64,000 nucleotides of DNA, taken from NCBI GenBank assembly GCA_001184205.1, contig LBMP01000001.1, positions 601,365-665,364 of the forward strand. The letters are read 5' to 3'. This stretch comes from Desulfocarbo indianensis. Lineage in GTDB: Bacteria; Desulfobacterota; Desulfarculia; Desulfarculales; Desulfarculaceae. The position numbers were made by a program, and so were the translations under genes. This document shows, piece after piece, positions 53,998-63,031 of this stretch; the first letter of the stretch is position 1, and every line of letters begins with the position of its first letter. The notes under the pieces were generated by a model, which ran no database searches, was not told where the DNA came from, and saw only the letters and a list, made by a program, of their open reading frames with translations.

Positions 53998-54750
53998 CTA
54001 ACTGGTCTGAATGAAAACCCGCTGGCGCTGGCGGGCGAAGAAAACCAGGGACAGGCCCAAAGCCGAGGCCAAGAGAGCCAGGCTGGCCGGCTCCGGAGTG
54101 GCGTGGGCGTCGGGAATGCTCACCTGCCCGCTGACCACGCTGGTCTTGACGGTGCCCGAACCCTTGTTCAAGCTGCGGACCAGGTCCTTGTTGGTGGCCA
54201 CGTACATGGTGAAATCGGCGGCGGTGGCGGACGAGATGTCGGACAGCACGGACTGGCCCAGGGAATCGTCGTACCACATATTGGTTAAAGTGCCGGTGAG
54301 GGTGAAGCCCATGCCGTCGGCGGCCATGGTAATGGTGGAGAGATTCAATAAGCCGCCGAACAAGGCGCTGCCATAGGAGGGGGTATAGGGATCGGCGCCC
54401 GCCTGCCAAACATTGAATTCGTTGTTGTAATAGGGCAGGGAGAAGCCCGACCGGAAGTCATAGGTCTGGCCGTAACCCAGAGGGTATTCGCCATAGCCCA
54501 CGGCGTCCCAGAAATTGAAGTCCGAGAAGCCGGCTTGCTGGCCCGTCACCGGATCGCCCGCCGAGCTGGCTCCGGTAATATAGCTGGCGTTATGTGACCA
54601 GTAGCCCCTCGAGTTAACCGAGCCCGAGCCCAACTTGGGGCCGGAGGAGCCGAAGTCAAAAGATATGACGCTGGCTTGAGCCGCGGGCGCCAAAATCAGA
54701 GCAGCGGCCGCCAAAACCAGGGCGGCTATTGTAAGCAGGGTCTTGTTCAT
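53998..54750 (-). CDS. PEP-CTERM sorting domain protein
   Basis: Exported surface or matrix protein (250 aa). Signal peptide residues 1-26 (cut after AAQA). The body is Gly/Ser/Tyr-rich and beta-like (SGFSLPYYNNEFNVW). The C-terminus is a PEP-CTERM tripartite tag: TPEPASLALLASALGLSLVFFARQRQR (shown as motif, helix and basic end), the substrate signal for exosortase. No exosortase gene is in the window, so sorting enzymes must be elsewhere. Such proteins usually attach to exopolysaccharide. Confidence 0.85.
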   Translation of the reverse strand: MNKTLLTIAALVLAAAALILAPAAQASVISFDFGSSGPKLGSGSVNSRGYWSHNASYITGASSAGDPVTGQQAGFSDFNFWDAVGYGEYPLGYGQTYDFRSGFSLPYYNNEFNVWQAGADPYTPSYGSALFGGLLNLSTITMAADGMGFTLTGTLTNMWYDDSLGQSVLSDISSATAADFTMYVATNKDLVRSLNKGSGTVKTSVVSGQVSIPDAHATPEPASLALLASALGLSLVFFARQRQRVFIQTS

Positions 54751-54751
54751 T

Positions 54752-54978
54752 TGACACCTTCCTCGTTCGGAGGCAAAGCGGAAGCCTCAAGCGTTTCCCA
54801 AGCGATGCCTTAAATATCATCATTTTCTTGCCAATCGGCAAGGGATTTGAGAATACCTCCTCAATTTGTCACCATCCCCTTCGGCGGCAAAGGGAGGCGT
54901 CGGGTATTTTTCCAAGTTACACTATAAATATCGTCATCTTTTTGGTAATTGGCAAGTGAATTGAGAATGTCTCGCGTT
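54752..54978. repeat. Tandem 114-bp duplication upstream of the PEP-CTERM gene
   Basis: About 100 bases from 54759 recur 114 bases on (54873), with no offset change across the pair. Anchors are TTCGG at 54766/54880, TAAATATC at 54811/54925 and TTGAGAAT at 54847/54961. Within each unit lies an inverted repeat, perfect in the first (TTGCCAATCGGCAA, 54829-54842) and decayed in the second. This is the promoter and leader region of the gene starting at 54750. Confidence 0.7.
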
Positions 54979-55134
54979 TTTTTGCGGGGCTGGGCCGGCA
55001 AATTGAAAGCGCCCGCCCAACAAAGCGAAAGAAATGGAAATAAAAATTACCCATATGCATTTTGAGGGCGGCGCACCCGCCGGAATTGCGTGAAAAAGCC
55101 GGACTTGGCTGATTCCGTGAGCCATAATGGGCGC

Positions 55135-56094
55135 ATGAACTTTTTGCGGAAAACCTGGCACGGAGCCTTGGGCGCGGCTATCCTGGGCGGCGCCACGGCC
55201 CTGTCCCTGGCGCAGGTGGCCTGGGTGCGCGCCTGGTATTACCAACTGGCCTGGTGGGGCTATATCCTGGTGGTGGACGCGGTCATCAAATACCGCCAGG
55301 GCAACAGCCTCATAAGGGACCGGACCGGGGCCTTCGGCGTCATGTTCCTGGCCTCGGCGTTTTTCTGGTTCGCCTGGGAGCTGGTCAACCTCAGGCTGGG
55401 CAATTGGCACTACCTGGGCGTGGCGGAAGAAATCTGGCTGCGCTGGCCCGGAGCCTTTCTGGCCTTTGCCACGGTCTTGCCCGGAGTGCTGGAAACCTAC
55501 GAGCTGCTGGGCTCCCTGGGGGTGAGCTGGGGCTCGCGGGTCAGACCCATTTCGGCCTCGGATGCATGGCGGCCCTGGTTTATTACCGTTGGTATAATAA
55601 TGTTCGCCTTGCCGCTAATATGGCCGAGGCTTTTCTTCCCCCTGGTCTGGGGGGCCTTGGTTTTCCTCCTGGAGCCTATCAACCACCGGCGGGGAGCCAA
55701 GAGCCTCATGAGTTATTGGCAGGCGGGCGACCTGTCGCCCTTTATCCGGCTGCTTCTGGCGGGGCTGGTCTGCGGGCTGCTTTGGGAATCCTGGAACTGG
55801 CTCTCGGCCGCGCGCTGGGAATACGCCATTCCCTATCTGAATGAACCCAAATTGTTCGCCATGCCCCTGGCCGGCTTTGGCGGCTTTCCGCCTTTCGCGG
55901 TGGAGTGCTATGTGTTTTTCGCTTGCGTCAGCCTCTTGCGCGGGGGCAAGGGCTGGGAGGCGGACGATTATGACCAGGCCGGGGGCAGGCCCGTTCCCGC
56001 CTGGCTGGGCTGGGCCTTGGGGATCGGCTCCATCATCTTCGCCGCCGGGATGCTTGGCCTCATAGACCGCTATCTGGTAAAGAGCTGGTCTTAG
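55135..56094 (+). CDS. Integral membrane protein of unknown function (319 aa)
   Basis: About eight membrane helices with aromatic-rich turns such as AWYYQLAWWGYILVVDAVIK, SAFFWFAWELVNLRLGNWHY and LLWESWNWLSAARWEYAIPY, each pairing Trp with acidic residues. This pattern occurs in uncharacterised membrane proteins of deltaproteobacteria; I cannot name a domain. The start may instead be the GTG 45 bases upstream. It ends 44 bases before rimO and could share its transcript. Confidence 0.7.
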   Translation: MNFLRKTWHGALGAAILGGATALSLAQVAWVRAWYYQLAWWGYILVVDAVIKYRQGNSLIRDRTGAFGVMFLASAFFWFAWELVNLRLGNWHYLGVAEEIWLRWPGAFLAFATVLPGVLETYELLGSLGVSWGSRVRPISASDAWRPWFITVGIIMFALPLIWPRLFFPLVWGALVFLLEPINHRRGAKSLMSYWQAGDLSPFIRLLLAGLVCGLLWESWNWLSAARWEYAIPYLNEPKLFAMPLAGFGGFPPFAVECYVFFACVSLLRGGKGWEADDYDQAGGRPVPAWLGWALGIGSIIFAAGMLGLIDRYLVKSWS

Positions 56095-56138
56095 GGGAGG
56101 CCTTGGCATAAACCGCCCCGGAAAGATTACGCATCGAA

Positions 56139-57464
56139 ATGAGCTTGAAAACCTTTTACTTGCGCCAAATGGGCTGCGCCAAGAACCTGGTGGAGGGCGA
56201 GCATCTGGCCGGCCTTTTGCTGAGCAGGGGCTGGCGGGCGGTGGAAAGCCCGGCCAAGGCGAGCGCCCTCATCGTCAACACCTGCGGCTTTATTCAACCC
56301 GCGGTGGAGGAGTCCCTGGCCGCCATTCTGGAGCTGGCCGCGGGCAAGCGCGAGGGCCAGCGCCTGGTGGTGGCGGGCTGCCTGGTGGGGCGCTACGGAA
56401 AGAAGCTGGCCGCCGCCCTGAAGGAGGCGGACCTTCTGGTGTCCCCCGGCCAGGTGCCCCGCCTGGCCGAGCTTCTGGAAGGGATGGACCTGGGCGCAAA
56501 AGAGCGCCTGGCCATGGGGCCGGCCAGGGGGATTTTCGGCGCGGAGCATCCCAGGGCCCTTTCCACCGGGCCGGGCTGGGCTTACTTGCGCCTGTCCGAC
56601 GGCTGCGGCAACCGCTGCGGCTTCTGCACCATTCCGGCCATTCGCGGCAAGCTCCGCTCCCGACCCATGGAAGATATCTTAGGCGAGGCGCGCCGGCTGG
56701 CCCAGGCGGGGGTCGGGGAGCTGAATCTGGTGGCCCAGGACCTCACCGCCTATGGTTCCGACCTGGGGGTCAAGGCGGGAGTCGCAAGACTTCTCCCAAA
56801 ATTAGCCGCCATAGAAGAACTAAAATGGATAAGATTATTATATCTTCACCCGGACAGCGCTGACGGTGATTTGCTCCGCATAATGGCCGCCACACCCAAG
56901 GTGCTGCCCTATTTCGATCTGCCGGTGCAGCACGTGGCAGATCCGGTTTTGCAAATGATGCGCCGCAAAAAGTCGAGCGCCCAGGTGCGGGAGCTGGTGG
57001 CCCAGGTGCGAGAGCTGGTTCCGGGGGCGGTTCTGCGCACCACCCTCATGACCGGCCACCCCGGCGAGGGGGAAGCGGAGTTCGCCCAACTGACGCGGTT
57101 CGTGGAGCAGACCCAGTTCGACCATCTGGGCTGTTTCGCCTTTCAACCCGAGGCCGGCACCCGCAGCGCCAGGCTGGCCAGGCCGCCCGCCAAAGAGGCC
57201 AGGGCCCGGGCCAGAAAGATCATGTCGCTCCAGAAAAAAATCAGCCGGGAGCGGCTGCGGGAGTTGCGGGGCAGGGAAATGGAATGCCTGGTCCTGGGGC
57301 CGCACCCGGACAGCGACCTGGTCTGGCGGGGACGCCTGGCCAGGCAAGCGCCCGAGGTGGACGGCGAGGTTATCATCACCGAGGGCTCGGCCCCGCCGGG
57401 CGGCATCACCCGCTGCCTCATAACCAAGACCCATGCCTACGACGTGGAGGCGCGCCTTTTGTGA
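56139..57464 (+). CDS. rimO: Ribosomal protein S12 methylthiotransferase RimO
   Basis: Radical-SAM enzyme that adds a methylthio group to Asp of ribosomal protein S12. N-terminal cluster ligands are Cys13, Cys49 and Cys81; the radical-SAM triad is Cys156, Cys160 and Cys163 in CGNRCGFCTIPAIRG, the RimO form. A TRAM domain closes the protein (about 375-441). 441 aa is standard. The family also includes MiaB, but the GCAKN text and the FDLPVQHVADPVL stretch favour RimO. Confidence 0.93.
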   Translation: MSLKTFYLRQMGCAKNLVEGEHLAGLLLSRGWRAVESPAKASALIVNTCGFIQPAVEESLAAILELAAGKREGQRLVVAGCLVGRYGKKLAAALKEADLLVSPGQVPRLAELLEGMDLGAKERLAMGPARGIFGAEHPRALSTGPGWAYLRLSDGCGNRCGFCTIPAIRGKLRSRPMEDILGEARRLAQAGVGELNLVAQDLTAYGSDLGVKAGVARLLPKLAAIEELKWIRLLYLHPDSADGDLLRIMAATPKVLPYFDLPVQHVADPVLQMMRRKKSSAQVRELVAQVRELVPGAVLRTTLMTGHPGEGEAEFAQLTRFVEQTQFDHLGCFAFQPEAGTRSARLARPPAKEARARARKIMSLQKKISRERLRELRGREMECLVLGPHPDSDLVWRGRLARQAPEVDGEVIITEGSAPPGGITRCLITKTHAYDVEARLL

Positions 57465-57567
57465 GCGCCTATATATAATGGAAGGGGCCGCCAGGACCGC
57501 GGCGCGGCTGAAAAGCGAAACTCGCCGGGATATAAAACAAAAAACCTTTATTAGCCAGGGGCGGACC

Positions 57568-58941
57568 ATGCCGGACGAAAAACCAAAACCCATCAAGGCC
57601 CGCCGCTGGCTGCCCAGACTTGTCCTCATAGCGCTGCTGGCCGCCCTGGCGGGCTGCGCCTTGCCGGACCGGCGCATCGCAGACCTTGCCGAGCTGCCCC
57701 AGGCCGCATCCTGGTATCAGGCGCGGGAGGCGGGCGCCGCCTGGGCGGTCAAGCCGGGTTTTCAGGCCGGCCTGATGCGCCAGTGGAGAGTTCTGTGGTT
57801 CTCGCCCTGGCTCAACCCGGATGCACAGGCCGGCGCGGACCGGATAAAGGCCGATGGCGAGGCGTTTTTGGAGAAACCAGGGGTCGGCGAGAACCTTTTG
57901 ACGCGCCAGGAACCCTATTATTCGGCCATGATAAATAACTGTCAGTGGAAAAAATATCCTAACGCCGGCTGGAAAGCGATTTCTCTGACCGGAGCCCATT
58001 TGCGGCTGCTGCCCAGCGAAAGGCCGGTCTTTTCCTCGGAAAAATCAGGCGAGGGCTTCCCTTTTGACCGCCTGCAGCAGACCTCGCTGCCGCCCAACAC
58101 GCCCTTGTTCGTGCATCACCTCAGCCGGGACAAGGCCTGGTGCCTGGCGCAGACGCCCTTGGCCTGGGGGTGGCTGCCCATGAGCCAGGTGGCGGCCATG
58201 ACAGATGAGCAGATCCGGCAATGGATGGCGCCGGAGCTTATGGCGGTGACCGGGGAGGAGGCCGACCTGGAGACCCTCACGGGCCGGCATCTGTTCAAGG
58301 CCTCCCTGGGGGCGGTATTGCCCTGGGCCGGGCAGGAGGGGGAGCACTGCCTGGCGCTGGCCGCGGTGGCCGACCACCAGGGCCGGGCCGTGCTGCTGAG
58401 CGCGAAGCTTGCCAAAAAACAAGGCGTTAAAATGCCCTTGACCCTGGAGGCCCGCCAGGTGGCCGCCCTGGCCGACAAGCTAATGGGGCAGCCCTATGGC
58501 TGGGGCGGCATGTTCGGCCAGCGGGATTGCTCGGCCACCATGCGGGATTTGTTCACGCCCTTCGGCCTTTGGCTGCCCAGAAATTCCACGGACCAGGCCA
58601 AGGAAGGCGGCTGCTTCATAAGCCTGGCCGGCCTGGATGGCGAAGAGAAAAAGCTGGCCTTGCAAAAAGAGGGCGTGCCCTTTCTGACCCTGGTCTGGCT
58701 GCCGGGCCACATAATGCTCTATATCGGGGATTGGCAGGGAGAGCCCCTGGTGCTGCACAACGCCTGGGGCCTGCGCACCACGGGAGGCGGCCTGATAATA
58801 GGGCGGGCGGTGATAACCACCCTGGAGCCCGGCAAGGAGCGGGCGGACCTGACCCGGCCGGAGGGCCTGCTTATAAACCGGGTGGAGGGCTTCACCCGGT
58901 TGGCGCCGGACCAGGCCTTGCGGCCCGGCGATGGTTCCTGA
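57568..58941 (+). CDS. NlpC/P60 family lipoprotein peptidase with SH3 domains
   Basis: Cell-wall endopeptidase, probably cutting peptidoglycan cross-links or stem peptides. Lipobox LAALAGC puts the mature Cys at residue 30. An N-terminal stabilising domain and SH3-like domain fill about 40-290. The NlpC/P60 domain has Cys321 (QRDCSATMRDLF), His381 (PGHIMLYIG) and His397 (VLHNAWG), so the catalytic set is complete. The start at ATG 57568 gives the clean lipoprotein signal; an open frame from 57433 adds unrelated sequence. 457 aa. Confidence 0.88.
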   Translation: MPDEKPKPIKARRWLPRLVLIALLAALAGCALPDRRIADLAELPQAASWYQAREAGAAWAVKPGFQAGLMRQWRVLWFSPWLNPDAQAGADRIKADGEAFLEKPGVGENLLTRQEPYYSAMINNCQWKKYPNAGWKAISLTGAHLRLLPSERPVFSSEKSGEGFPFDRLQQTSLPPNTPLFVHHLSRDKAWCLAQTPLAWGWLPMSQVAAMTDEQIRQWMAPELMAVTGEEADLETLTGRHLFKASLGAVLPWAGQEGEHCLALAAVADHQGRAVLLSAKLAKKQGVKMPLTLEARQVAALADKLMGQPYGWGGMFGQRDCSATMRDLFTPFGLWLPRNSTDQAKEGGCFISLAGLDGEEKKLALQKEGVPFLTLVWLPGHIMLYIGDWQGEPLVLHNAWGLRTTGGGLIIGRAVITTLEPGKERADLTRPEGLLINRVEGFTRLAPDQALRPGDGS

Positions 58942-58982
58942 AAGCGGCCTTACGGCATCCAAAGAGAGTGGCGGAAACAGGC

Positions 58983-59384
58983 TCAAGCGGCGGGGCGGGC
59001 GTGGGCGCGCAAAAACTCGATGACCGTCCTTTGGGAAGCGTGGTTGCCGGCCACCTCGTGACTGAGCGCGGCCAAATCCTTGGGGTCGGCGTCCAACTCG
59101 ATATCGTGCAGATATAGAAAGAACACGGAGGCCATCACCGCCACCCGGCAGTTCCCCTGGTTGAAGGGCCGGTGATGAACCAGGTGGAACAGGTAGGCCC
59201 CGGCCATCTCGAAAATATCCCGGTAGGTATAGCCGCCGCCCAGCTTGGTGCCGGGCAGGGCGAGACAGGCCCGCAGCTGTCCCAACTGGCGCTGGTCTGG
59301 CGGAGGCGCGCCGGGAATCTGATCCTGGTGGATGGCGAGCACCTCTTCCAGGGTCAGGAACTGGATGGAGGCGTCAGTCGCCAA
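58983..59384 (-). CDS. Doc-family toxin (Fic fold) with altered catalytic motif
   Basis: Toxin of the death-on-curing family. Length (133 aa) and the surrounding text LFHLVHH...RVAVMASVFFLYLHD fit Doc. The usual HxFxxGNKR motif reads RPFNQGNCR here: the catalytic His aligns with Arg and the Lys with Cys, though two His residues precede it. Doc normally phosphorylates EF-Tu. Its ATG overlaps the antitoxin stop by 11 bases, so they are coupled and the antitoxin comes first. Activity is in doubt. Confidence 0.8.
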   Translation of the reverse strand: MATDASIQFLTLEEVLAIHQDQIPGAPPPDQRQLGQLRACLALPGTKLGGGYTYRDIFEMAGAYLFHLVHHRPFNQGNCRVAVMASVFFLYLHDIELDADPKDLAALSHEVAGNHASQRTVIEFLRAHARPAA

Positions 59385-59601
59385 GGGTTTCGAAGGCCTC
59401 TCGATAAAGAGGGCCCGAAGATTTCAGGAAATAGGCCAGGGACGCGGCGCGGTCTCCCCGCCGGGATGGCGTGATGGTCAAAGAGCGGCCATCGGTGGTT
59501 ATCTCCAGCGGCGTCTCGGACGAGATGTTCAAGAGCTCCAGAATGGGCTTATCGATAACCAGGGCCATGCTGTTGCCATGGCGCGTCAGCTTTTTTATCA
59601 C
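59374..59601 (-). CDS. AbrB/MazE-type antitoxin
   Basis: Small DNA-binding antitoxin (75 aa). The swapped-hairpin AbrB/MazE fold is seen in KKLTRHGNSMALVIDKPIL and EITTDGRSLTITPSR; the C-terminal tail (about 46-75) should wrap the toxin. Start is GTG 59601, with AGGAG 8 bases upstream; a longer frame without such a site continues upstream. Doc toxins are classically paired with Phd antitoxins, so an AbrB-type partner is a less usual pairing. Confidence 0.82.
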   Translation of the reverse strand: MIKKLTRHGNSMALVIDKPILELLNISSETPLEITTDGRSLTITPSRRGDRAASLAYFLKSSGPLYREAFETLGD

Positions 59602-59951
59602 AAGAGAGGCTCCTATCAATGCCTGGGACGGCGGGCACAGCTGGTTCCCCTGTGCGCTTCTTGTGTATACATTGGGATAGCTGAAGGGCTCTGTCAAGGA
59701 AAAACTAGCATAACGTATAGGTTAAATCCATATCTTTTTCTGAGCACAGTTGTGGTTTAATGCAGAGCGTCAGTGAAAAGAATTAGACATAAATATCCTG
59801 CCCCAGCTCGTCAGACTCACCGGTTCGCAACCCATCATAGTTTAACCGAACAAAATGGCAAAGCGAAATTTCAAAAATGTTTGTTTTGCTCGGTGACGGC
59901 GAGACCGGTCGGAATATAATTCACAGGCGCTCTTTTGACCACGGGAACGGC
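59602..59951. other. Intergenic region between antitoxin and trmFO
   Basis: 350 bases without a gene. It holds the operator-like sites for the antitoxin (59635-59671) and, between 59690 and 59870, AT-rich sequence with no recognised element. Confidence 0.4.
59635..59671 (-). promoter_or_regulatory. Operator-like palindromes upstream of the antitoxin
   Basis: GCACAG (59635-59640) and CTGTGC (59650-59655) are inverted; TGTATACA (59664-59671) is a perfect palindrome that overlaps a TATACA -10-like word on the minus strand. Toxin-antitoxin operons usually autoregulate through such sites. The -35 could not be placed with normal spacing. Confidence 0.45.
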
Positions 59952-61295
59952 CTATGCCAGCAGCGGAGGGGCCTCGGCGGGTTTCAGGCCCTGGGCGGCC
60001 ATCCAGGCCAATAGATCGCCGAAGGCGCGCCGGGCCAGGGCGCGCCCGCGCTCTTTCTTGGGCAGGCGCTGGGCCAAGGGCGGCAGCAGGCCGAAGTTTA
60101 TGTTGGAGGGCTGAAAGCTTTTGGCCTCTTGGTTCATCAGGTGGGTGATCAGCCCGCCCAAGGCGGTGGTGGGAGGCGGCGTCAATAAAGGCTCGCCGCT
60201 TAAAAGGCGCGCCGCGTTGAGGCCGCACAAGAGGCCGCTGGCCGCTGATTCCACATAGCCCTCCACCCCGGAGAGCTGGCCGGCTATGAAGACCTGGGGC
60301 GCGGCCCGCAGGGCGAGCTGGGGCGTAAGCGCCCTGGGCGCGTCCAGGAAGCTATTGCGGTGAATCGAGCCCAGGCGGGCGAACTCGGCCCCGGCCAGGG
60401 CGGGAATGAGGCGGAAGGCCTGCAACTGGGCCGCGTGGGTCAGCTTGGTCTGAAAGCCCACCAAATTCATGAGGCGGCCCCCCAGGTCTTCCTTGCGGAG
60501 CTGCACCACCGCAAATGGCCGCCGGCCGCTGCGGGGGTCCTCCAGGCCCACCGGTTTCATGGGGCCGAAAAGCAGGGTTTTCTCGCCGCGGGCCGCCATT
60601 ACTTCTATGGGCAGGCAGCCTTCGAAAAAGCGCGGGGATTCGAAATCGTGCAGGGGCACCTGCTCGCCGGTGGTGAGCGCCTGGTAAAAGGCGCTGAATT
60701 CCTCGCGGCTCAAGGGGCAGTTGAGATAATCGCCCACACCGGGCTCGGCGTAGCGGTCCTGCCAAAAGGCCCGCGACATGTCCACGCTGTCGGTCATGAC
60801 GATGGGAGCTATGGCGTCGTAGAAATGCAGGCTGCCGCCGCCGGCCAGTTTGGCGATGTTTTCGGCCAGGGGGCCATCGGTGAGGGGGCCGGTGGCCACG
60901 ATGCTTACCCCCGAGGCGGGCAGCTCCTCCACCCGCCCGGCCTCACGGCTGATGAGCGCATGGGACGAGACGGCGTTATCCAGCCGGGCGGCGAAGCGTT
61001 CCCGGTCCACGGCCAGGGCCTTGCCGGCCGGCACCGCCGAGGCGCGGGCCGCTTCGATGAAATGGGATCCCAAAACAGCCATCTCGGCCTTCAAAAGGCC
61101 CACCGCGCTGGCGGGATCGGCCGAGCGCAGGGAATTGGAGCAGACCAGCTCGCCCAGAAGGGGAGAAGCGTGGGCGGGGGAAAAACGGGCGGGCTTCATA
61201 TCCACCAGCCGCACCGAAACGCCGGCCCCGGCGGCCCGCAGGGCGGCCTCGCAGCCGGCCAGGCCGCCTCCTATTATAAGTAGCTCCGCTGCCAT
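59952..61295 (-). CDS. trmFO: Folate-dependent tRNA (uracil-5-)-methyltransferase TrmFO
   Basis: Flavin and folate enzyme that makes 5-methyluridine at tRNA position 54. Rossmann FAD motif [16 protein letters not shown] is at residues 6-21, with family motifs [31 protein letters not shown] and [17 protein letters not shown]. Length is 447 aa, as usual. I chose ATG 61295, since an in-frame extension of about 60 codons lacks family character. A neighbour by about 7 kb is TtuA, which thiolates the same nucleotide. Confidence 0.94.
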   Translation of the reverse strand: MAAELLIIGGGLAGCEAALRAAGAGVSVRLVDMKPARFSPAHASPLLGELVCSNSLRSADPASAVGLLKAEMAVLGSHFIEAARASAVPAGKALAVDRERFAARLDNAVSSHALISREAGRVEELPASGVSIVATGPLTDGPLAENIAKLAGGGSLHFYDAIAPIVMTDSVDMSRAFWQDRYAEPGVGDYLNCPLSREEFSAFYQALTTGEQVPLHDFESPRFFEGCLPIEVMAARGEKTLLFGPMKPVGLEDPRSGRRPFAVVQLRKEDLGGRLMNLVGFQTKLTHAAQLQAFRLIPALAGAEFARLGSIHRNSFLDAPRALTPQLALRAAPQVFIAGQLSGVEGYVESAASGLLCGLNAARLLSGEPLLTPPPTTALGGLITHLMNQEAKSFQPSNINFGLLPPLAQRLPKKERGRALARRAFGDLLAWMAAQGLKPAEAPPLLA

Positions 61296-61495
61296 GCCGA
61301 GAGAGATTACCACAGCCGGGGAGCGGCGGCCAGGATGCTTGACAGCCCTAACCCTTAGGTCCATAGTTGGAATTAAGCGGGGTCTGAAGGCTCCACGGAA
61401 CGGCGGAGGGGCTTTATCGGCCCGCGCAAGAAGGCGGATTCCACTCACGCCGTTTCGGCGTTGGATAATAATTACCATAACTGTAACCGGTCAAG

Positions 61496-61541
61496 AAGAC
61501 CGCCAAGGCCATTTTTCAAGCAATGGTCAAGGCGGTCTTTT
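61496..61541 (+). terminator. Terminator/attenuator hairpin in the nikK leader
   Basis: AAGACCGCC (61496-61504) pairs with GGCGGTCTT (61531-61539), followed by TTTT, with further partial pairing of GGCCAT and ATGGTC inside. It lies 23 bases upstream of the nikK start, and no plus-strand gene precedes it, so it can only act on the transcript of the nickel transporter or stop stray transcription. Confidence 0.55.
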
Positions 61542-61563
61542 CTGTTCAAATCGGGGGACCAAG

Positions 61564-62328
61564 ATGAAAAAGACCTTGCTCGTAGGCTTCCTGCTGATCG
61601 CGGCCTTTTGGGCGGCCGCTCCGGCCAGCGCCCATTTCGGCATGATAATTCCCGACAAGAACCTCATGGAGCGGCCAGGGGAAATAACCCTGGAGTACCG
61701 CTTCTGGCACCCCATGGAAAATAGCGGCATGAGCCTGGTCAAGCCCAAGGCGGCCGGCGTGGCCCTGGGCGAGGAGCGCGCGGATTTGCTTGCCTCCCTA
61801 AAGGAGCAAAAAGAAGGCAACGCCACCTTGTGGAGCGGCTCCTACCAGGTCAAAAAACCCGGCGATTATATCTTCTACATGGAGCCGCAGCCCTATTGGG
61901 AGCCGGCCGAGGATTGCTACATCATCCATTACACCAAGACCATCGTGGACGCGCTCAACGCGGAGGAGGGCTGGGACCAGCCCTTGGGGCTTAAGATGGA
62001 AATAGTTCCCCTCACCAGGCCCTATGGCCTGTGGGCGGGCAACTCCTTCACCGGCAAGGTGCTGTTCAAGGGCGCACCCCTGGCCAACGCCGACGTGGAG
62101 GTCGAGTTCTACAACAACAAAGGTGAGATGGAGATTCCGGCCCCGGTTTTCGTGACCCAAGTGGTGCGCACCGACGCCAACGGCGTCTTCACCTTCACCA
62201 TGCCCTGGGGCGGCTGGTGGGGATTCGCGGCGCTGACCACCGACGACCAAAAGATGCAAAAGGACGGAAAGCCCAAAAACGTGGAATTGGGCGGCGTGCT
62301 CTGGATCTATCTGCAGCCTGTCAAGTAA
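61564..62328 (+). CDS. nikK: DUF4198 periplasmic component of nickel ECF transport (NikK type)
   Basis: Exported protein (254 aa) with signal peptide 1-23 (cut after PASA), which gives a mature N-terminal HFGMIIPD whose free amino group and His can bind metal. The DUF4198 body has [35 protein letters not shown] and [18 protein letters not shown]. Such proteins are found beside NikM-type permeases and pass nickel to them. The start ATG 61564 is set by the signal peptide, as the frame is open far upstream. Confidence 0.85.
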   Translation: MKKTLLVGFLLIAAFWAAAPASAHFGMIIPDKNLMERPGEITLEYRFWHPMENSGMSLVKPKAAGVALGEERADLLASLKEQKEGNATLWSGSYQVKKPGDYIFYMEPQPYWEPAEDCYIIHYTKTIVDALNAEEGWDQPLGLKMEIVPLTRPYGLWAGNSFTGKVLFKGAPLANADVEVEFYNNKGEMEIPAPVFVTQVVRTDANGVFTFTMPWGGWWGFAALTTDDQKMQKDGKPKNVELGGVLWIYLQPVK

Positions 62329-62416
62329 ACCATAGGGAAGAATCCCGCTTTAAAGCCGCCAGCCAGGAGCTTTTAGAAAATCGCCATGGGCCGGCGGCAA
62401 GACCAAAGGGATTGAC

Positions 62417-63025
62417 ATGCATATTTCCGAAGGAGTTCTGACCGCGCCGGTTTTGGCCTCGGGCGCGGCCTTAAGCGTCGTGGGATTGGCCATCGGCTTG
62501 AAGAAACTGGATTACGAGCGTCTGCCCCAGACCGCTATCCTGGCGGCGGGCTTTTTCGTGGCTTCCCTGGTGCACGTGCCCATCGGCCCGGCCAAGGCCC
62601 ATCTGGTGCTCAACGGCCTTTTGGGCCTGCTCTTGGGCTGGTCCGCCTTTCCGGCGATATTCGTGGGATTGGTTCTGCAAGCCGTGCTTTTTCAATACGG
62701 GGGGCTCACCTCCCTGGGGGTCAACACCTTTTCCATGGCCTTTCCCGGCCTGGTGGCCTGGTGGCTTTTCGGCCGCTTGATAAGCCGCGGCGGGGCAGTT
62801 TCCGCGGCGGCTTCCTTTGGGGCGGGCTTCTTGTCCGTGCTCTTTTCGGCCTTGATCGTGGCCGCCGCCCTGGCGCTCTCCGGAGAGCAATTCATAACCG
62901 CGGCGGAGCTGATCGTGGTGGCCCATTTGCCCATAATGGTGGTGGAGGGTCTTTTGACCGCGGCCATCGTTTCCTTCCTGAGCCGGGTGAGGCCGGCGCT
63001 GTTGGCCAACGGAAAGGCGGGATAG
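62417..63025 (+). CDS. nikM: ECF transporter substrate-binding permease NikM/CbiM
   Basis: Membrane substrate-specificity component of a nickel or cobalt ECF importer (202 aa, about six helices). It starts MHISEGVLTAPVL: the N-terminal Met-His pair is the metal site, with further His in LVHVPIGPAKAHLVLNGLLG. Nickel rather than cobalt is inferred from the NikK-type neighbour and the nickel enzymes elsewhere in the window. AAAGGG precedes the ATG. Confidence 0.88.
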   Translation: MHISEGVLTAPVLASGAALSVVGLAIGLKKLDYERLPQTAILAAGFFVASLVHVPIGPAKAHLVLNGLLGLLLGWSAFPAIFVGLVLQAVLFQYGGLTSLGVNTFSMAFPGLVAWWLFGRLISRGGAVSAAASFGAGFLSVLFSALIVAAALALSGEQFITAAELIVVAHLPIMVVEGLLTAAIVSFLSRVRPALLANGKAG

Positions 63026-63031
63026 CCGATC

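Noticed and set aside
61460-61495. NikR operator before nikK
   Set aside because: TTAC-N7-GTAA (about 61473-61487) is present, but arms and spacing do not match the NikR sites I know, so I do not call it.
61296-61495. Cobalamin riboswitch before the ECF transporter
   Set aside because: No B12-box sequence was recognised; short similar words near 61435-61450 are not enough.
60850-62328. A 492-codon frame as an N-terminally extended nikK
   Set aside because: The first 238 codons lie antisense to trmFO and in the leader. The signal peptide at 61564 marks the real start.
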